DNA of 7,459 nt, taken from contig CAIPSZ010000108.1 of the NCBI GenBank assembly GCA_903867845.1, forward strand, positions 1 to 7,459. Direction: 5' to 3'. The stretch is from Candidatus Kerfeldbacteria bacterium (lineage in GTDB: Bacteria; Patescibacteriota; Patescibacteriia; PEXW01). Under the pieces are notes generated by a model. The model did no database searches. It was not told the DNA's origin and was given only the letters and a program-made list of their open reading frames with translations. This document shows positions 4,355 to 7,459 of this stretch, in pieces (the first letter of the stretch is position 1; the number at the start of each line of letters is the position of its first letter). A program made the position numbers and the translations under genes.

Positions 4355-5912
4355 ACGTTGCCCTATCCTGAAGCCACAGCTGCCGGTCGTCTTACTTATT
4401 TTAGACGGGTGGGGAATTGGTAAACCCGGGCCGTGGAATGCGATTACGCAAGCGAAAGCACCAACGTACGCGAGGATGCTCAAGCGCTACCCGCACAGCG
4501 AGCTCGAAGCCAGTGGTCGGTCCGTTGGGCTGCAAACCGGCCAAGCGGGAAATTCCGAAGCCGGGCACTTGAACATTGGTGCCGGGCGTGTGGTGCTGCA
4601 GGATGCGGTCTACATTTCCCGCGCTATTAGCAATGGATCGTTCTTTCGTAACGCTGCATTTACCCGGGCGGTCAAGCACGTGAAGAAGCACCACTCCACC
4701 TTGCACCTGGTGGGCATGATGGGGACGAGCCAGAGCGCGCACGCAAACCCGGACCACTTGCTCGCCCTCCTCACCTTCGCGCGTTTGCTCAAGCTGCCCC
4801 GCGTCGTGCTGCACTTGTTCACGGATGGGCGGGATAGCCCGCGCTTTGCAGCGATTAAGCTCCTGAAGAAACTGGAGAAGGAACTGGGGAATACGAAAAT
4901 TGCCACGGTTACCGGGCGCTACTACGCCATGGACCGGGCATTGCACTGGGACCGCATCCAGCAGACGTACGACCTGCTCACCCTGGGGAAGGGGACGCGC
5001 GCCGAAAGTGCCGAGGGTGCCATTATGAAAGCGTACAATCGCGATGAGAGCGATGAGTTCATTGAACCAACCGCAGTGGTTGCCAATGGCAAGCGGCCGA
5101 CGACGATCAACGATCATGATTCGATAATCTTCTTCAACCTGCGCAGTGACCGCGCTCGCCAGCTCACCAAGGCTTTCGTCCAGCCCAACTTCACGGGTTT
5201 CAAACGGCAGAAGGTCGTGAAGGATATTGTGTTCGTCGCCATGACGAACTTCGGCCCCGACCTTCCCGGCGTGCTCTCCGCGTACCCAAGCCGCGACGTG
5301 CAAACCTCACTGCCCGAAGTGCTGAAAGCCTACCGCCAGCTGTACGTCTCCGAAAGCGAGAAGTACGCCCACATGACCTACTTTTTCAACGGCGGCTACG
5401 ATCACCCCATTGCCGGTGAGGATCGCGTTTCCATCCCTTCGCCACGAGTGCGCACCTACAACCTCCGGCCCGCCATGTCGACGACGAAGGTAACCCAGTG
5501 TGTCATTCGCGACTTGCGCACACGCAAGCATGATTTCATTGGGGTGAACCTTGCGGCCCCAGACATGGTAGCGCACACTGGCCACCTCCACGCTTCCATA
5601 AAAGCCGTGGAAGCGGTTGACCACGCGCTTGCCCAACTCCATGCTGCAGTTGCGAAAGCGCACGGCACGCTCCTCATCACCGCAGACCACGGCAACATTG
5701 AAGAGCTGCGCAATCCACGAACCGGCGAGGTGGACACCGAGCACTCCACGGGCCACGTGCCATTCATCGTGGTGAACGACGAGTACCGGAAGTACCACCT
5801 GCGCCAGCTCGGCAAGCTCGCGGACATTGCGCCAACCATTCTCAACATCATGAACGTGAGCAAGCCCGAGGTCATGACGGGCCATAGTCTCTTCTGCACA
5901 CTCCATGACTGA
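4347..5912 (+). CDS. gpmI: 2,3-bisphosphoglycerate-independent phosphoglycerate mutase, copy 1 (complete)
   Basis: This 521-residue protein (family usually about 505-550) interconverts 3- and 2-phosphoglycerate through a phosphoserine. By alignment from memory with the Geobacillus enzyme, the metal ligands are D20 (LDGWG), S70 (nucleophile, GNSEAGH), D406 and H410 (DMVAHTG), D447 and H448 (TADHGN) and H466 (EHSTGH). The substrate residues are H132, R162-D163 (DGRD), R191 and R197 (GRYYAMDR), R266 and R269 (NLRSDR) and K339 (SEKYAH), all present. Odd points: the usual S-[SD]-GGVHS loop reads GTSQSAHAN (126-134), and the normal HTxNPVPF block reads HSTGHVPF. The ATG at 4347 overlaps the eno stop by 8 bases (ATGCGTGA) without a Shine-Dalgarno, implying coupled translation. 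The frame is open further upstream, but that part lies antiparallel in meaning to eno and encodes nothing sensible. This is likely the operon's working mutase, although divergent. Confidence 0.93.
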   Translation: MRERCPILKPQLPVVLLILDGWGIGKPGPWNAITQAKAPTYARMLKRYPHSELEASGRSVGLQTGQAGNSEAGHLNIGAGRVVLQDAVYISRAISNGSFFRNAAFTRAVKHVKKHHSTLHLVGMMGTSQSAHANPDHLLALLTFARLLKLPRVVLHLFTDGRDSPRFAAIKLLKKLEKELGNTKIATVTGRYYAMDRALHWDRIQQTYDLLTLGKGTRAESAEGAIMKAYNRDESDEFIEPTAVVANGKRPTTINDHDSIIFFNLRSDRARQLTKAFVQPNFTGFKRQKVVKDIVFVAMTNFGPDLPGVLSAYPSRDVQTSLPEVLKAYRQLYVSESEKYAHMTYFFNGGYDHPIAGEDRVSIPSPRVRTYNLRPAMSTTKVTQCVIRDLRTRKHDFIGVNLAAPDMVAHTGHLHASIKAVEAVDHALAQLHAAVAKAHGTLLITADHGNIEELRNPRTGEVDTEHSTGHVPFIVVNDEYRKYHLRQLGKLADIAPTILNIMNVSKPEVMTGHSLFCTLHD

Positions 5913-7296
5913 TCCTGCGCCATTCACCCCGCGCGTCCGCCCGCTCGTCCTACTCATCCTGGACGGCTGGGGCGTGGCGCCACCCTCGCGCAGCAACCCG
6001 TTTGGCATTGCCAAAACGCCAACCTACGACGACCTCGTGAGCCACTACCCAGCTATGACCTTGCAAGCATCTGGTGAATCTGTCGGCCTGCCGTGGGGCG
6101 AGATGGGGAACTCGGAAGTTGGCCACGTCAATCTGGGGTCGGGCAAAATCGTGTACCAAAACCTGCCGCGCATTAATCGCGCCATTGCCGATGGCACGTT
6201 CTTTACCAACCCCGCTTTCCAGAGTGCCGTGGCGCACGTGAAGGAGAAGAAATCTCGCCTGCACCTGATGGGCTTAGTGAGCTCGGGTGGCGTGCACAGC
6301 TTCAACGAGCACCTGTACGCGCTCTTGGAGCTTGCCAAGCGCGAAGGTCTGGCCGAAGTGTACGTGCACGCGTTCCTGGATGGTCGGGATACACCGCCAA
6401 AGAGCGCGATCAACTTCATCGCGAAGCTCCTGGAACACATCCAGGAAGTTGGCGTGGGGAAAATTGCCACGCTCAGCGGCCGGTTCTACGCCATGGACCG
6501 AGATAACCGTTGGGAGCGCGAGCAGAAAGCGTACGATGCCATGGTGCAGGGCAAAGCCGACGTCACGGGTACGGATCCACTGGTCCTCATCCAGCAGAGC
6601 TACGACCGCAACGTCTACGACGAAGAGCTGGTACCCACCGTCATCAACGGTGCGGATGGCAAACCCGTTGCCACGGTGCAGGATGGTGATGCGGTTATCA
6701 CCTTCAACTTCCGGCCCGATCGCATGCGGCAAATTACCAAAGCCTTTGTCCTGCCGGGCTTTGAGAAGTTCGACCGTGGGCCGTACATGAAGGACCTCAC
6801 GTTTGTTACCATGACCGAGTACGACAAAGACTTGCCGGTAACAGTTGCCTTCCCACCGGAAGACATTGCGTGGCCCGTGGCGCGGGTGGTGTCCGAGGCA
6901 GGATTGACGCAACTCCACATTGCCGAAACTGAGAAGTACGCGCACGTGACGTACTTCTTCAACGGCGGGCATGAACAAGCGTACACCGGTGAGGACCACG
7001 TGCTCATCCCGAGCCCGCACGTCTCCAGCTACGACCAGAAGCCAGCAATGGCGGACCGGGAAATTACCGACCGTTTGGTGAAAGAGCTCGACAAGGGCAG
7101 CTACGATTTCTACGTGGCGAACTTTGCCAATGCGGATATGGTTGCGCACACCGGAAATTTCCAAGCAACCATAGAAGCCCTGCAGACGATCGATGACTGC
7201 TTGCGGCAAATTGTCGATGCGGTGCTGGGGGCGAATGGCGTGCTGTACATCACTCCAGCTCACCTGGGGAACGTCAAATGGAACATGGGTTGCTGA
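5905..7296 (+). CDS. gpmI: 2,3-bisphosphoglycerate-independent phosphoglycerate mutase, copy 2, truncated at the C-terminus
   Basis: These 463 codons begin with an ATG that overlaps the copy 1 stop by 8 bases (ATGACTGA). The family sequence is good from residue 12 to about 450: D20, S70 in GNSEVGH, the normal loop SSGGVHSF with H131, DGRDTPP (R161, D162), GRFYAMDR (R193, R199), FNFRPDR (R270, R273), ETEKYAH (K344) and DMVAHTG (D411, H415). After GVLYIT (445-450) the expected ADHGN and HT-x-N-PVPF blocks should follow. Instead the frame reads PAHLGNVKWNMGC and stops, so three of the seven metal ligands and about 60-70 residues are missing. As written it should not be active. The residues after 450 belong to foreign sequence in another frame. 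The loop at 126-134 is more canonical here than in copy 1, so before truncation this may have been the better conserved enzyme. Either a broken gene or an assembly artefact. Confidence 0.9.
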   Translation: MTDPAPFTPRVRPLVLLILDGWGVAPPSRSNPFGIAKTPTYDDLVSHYPAMTLQASGESVGLPWGEMGNSEVGHVNLGSGKIVYQNLPRINRAIADGTFFTNPAFQSAVAHVKEKKSRLHLMGLVSSGGVHSFNEHLYALLELAKREGLAEVYVHAFLDGRDTPPKSAINFIAKLLEHIQEVGVGKIATLSGRFYAMDRDNRWEREQKAYDAMVQGKADVTGTDPLVLIQQSYDRNVYDEELVPTVINGADGKPVATVQDGDAVITFNFRPDRMRQITKAFVLPGFEKFDRGPYMKDLTFVTMTEYDKDLPVTVAFPPEDIAWPVARVVSEAGLTQLHIAETEKYAHVTYFFNGGHEQAYTGEDHVLIPSPHVSSYDQKPAMADREITDRLVKELDKGSYDFYVANFANADMVAHTGNFQATIEALQTIDDCLRQIVDAVLGANGVLYITPAHLGNVKWNMGC

Positions 7297-7459
7297 TGTG
7301 CAACCAAGTTCTATTAATTACCTTGGAACGAGTATTACGAAGATCACCCTCAATATGGCGGTTGTAACAACTGATGCAAATGGTGCCTTCACATTCTCTA
7401 CAAAGGCTCCATCTGACTTTGGTGGAGTTCATGATATTTACGCCGTTGCTAACGGTGTC
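7256..7459 (+). CDS. Fragment of an extracellular beta-sandwich (Ig-like) repeat protein, partial at both ends
   Basis: In the frame that starts at 7256, which differs from the gpmI frame, the sequence reads without a stop to the window end: QLTWGTSNGTWVADVQPSS, then about 20 residues rich in Thr, Ile and Asn, then TTDANGAFTFSTKAPSDFGG and VHDIYAVANGV. The alternating Thr/Ser/Val strands, DANGAFTFS and GGxHxIYAV are typical of Ig-like modules in bacterial and archaeal surface or secreted proteins; I cannot name the family. No start codon is plausible, because the frame enters from inside gpmI. GC is about 43% by my count (7297-7459) against about 53% in the 170 bases before the junction, and codons end in A/T far more often. 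It is therefore foreign to the operon, either inserted or joined by misassembly. Confidence 0.6.

Noticed and set aside
3155..4483. Long minus-strand frame (442 codons) opposite eno, and similar long frames opposite pgk and both gpmI genes
   Set aside because: They are antisense shadows of GC-rich coding sequence. The plus strand has unmistakable enzyme motifs throughout and the antisense products show none.
2000..7250. Possible CRISPR array, tRNA or rRNA gene in the operon region
   Set aside because: No regularly spaced repeats and no cloverleaf or rRNA-like stretches were seen. The region is continuously protein-coding.

Overview
The window is a bacterial chromosome fragment of moderate GC. 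It uses the standard code, because TGA ends eno and the first gpmI, so the TGA=Gly code of Gracilibacteria is excluded. The glycolytic genes are packed with 3-nt gaps or 8-nt overlaps and lack Shine-Dalgarno sequences, and pgk has an apparently leaderless promoter. Together with divergent sequences for universal enzymes, this suggests a streamlined lineage, perhaps Patescibacteria/CPR. That taxonomic guess is weak and rests on style, not on a database match.

Layout. Positions 2-58 are the last codons of an unidentified + strand gene. Positions 59-729 hold no convincing gene but are dense in repeats: a purine-rich tract with a G-quadruplex motif, two copies of a 45-nt repeat that encode the same 14-residue tail with only synonymous differences, a palindromic element after each copy, and a perfect 12-bp hairpin. 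Positions 730-987 encode a small membrane protein with a His-rich linker and a C-terminal SHOCT motif. Positions 1001-1789 (minus strand) encode a Pol beta-type nucleotidyltransferase, convergent with the SHOCT gene and divergent from pgk.

From 1910 to about 7250 a single + strand operon encodes lower glycolysis: pgk (phosphoglycerate kinase), eno (enolase), and two tandem, divergent genes for 2,3-bisphosphoglycerate-independent phosphoglycerate mutase (gpmI). Kinase, mutase and enolase convert 1,3-bisphosphoglycerate to phosphoenolpyruvate with one ATP formed. The first gpmI keeps all metal ligands and principal substrate residues I can align. The second is cut off just where the second metal-binding block should begin.

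The last ~205 bases are lower in GC and, in a different frame, read as part of an unrelated extracellular beta-sandwich protein. The junction near 7250 is the most notable point in the window. It is either a real rearrangement that destroyed the second gpmI or an assembly chimera, and the sequence alone cannot decide. I see no phage, CRISPR, tRNA or rRNA gene and no clearly new biological system.
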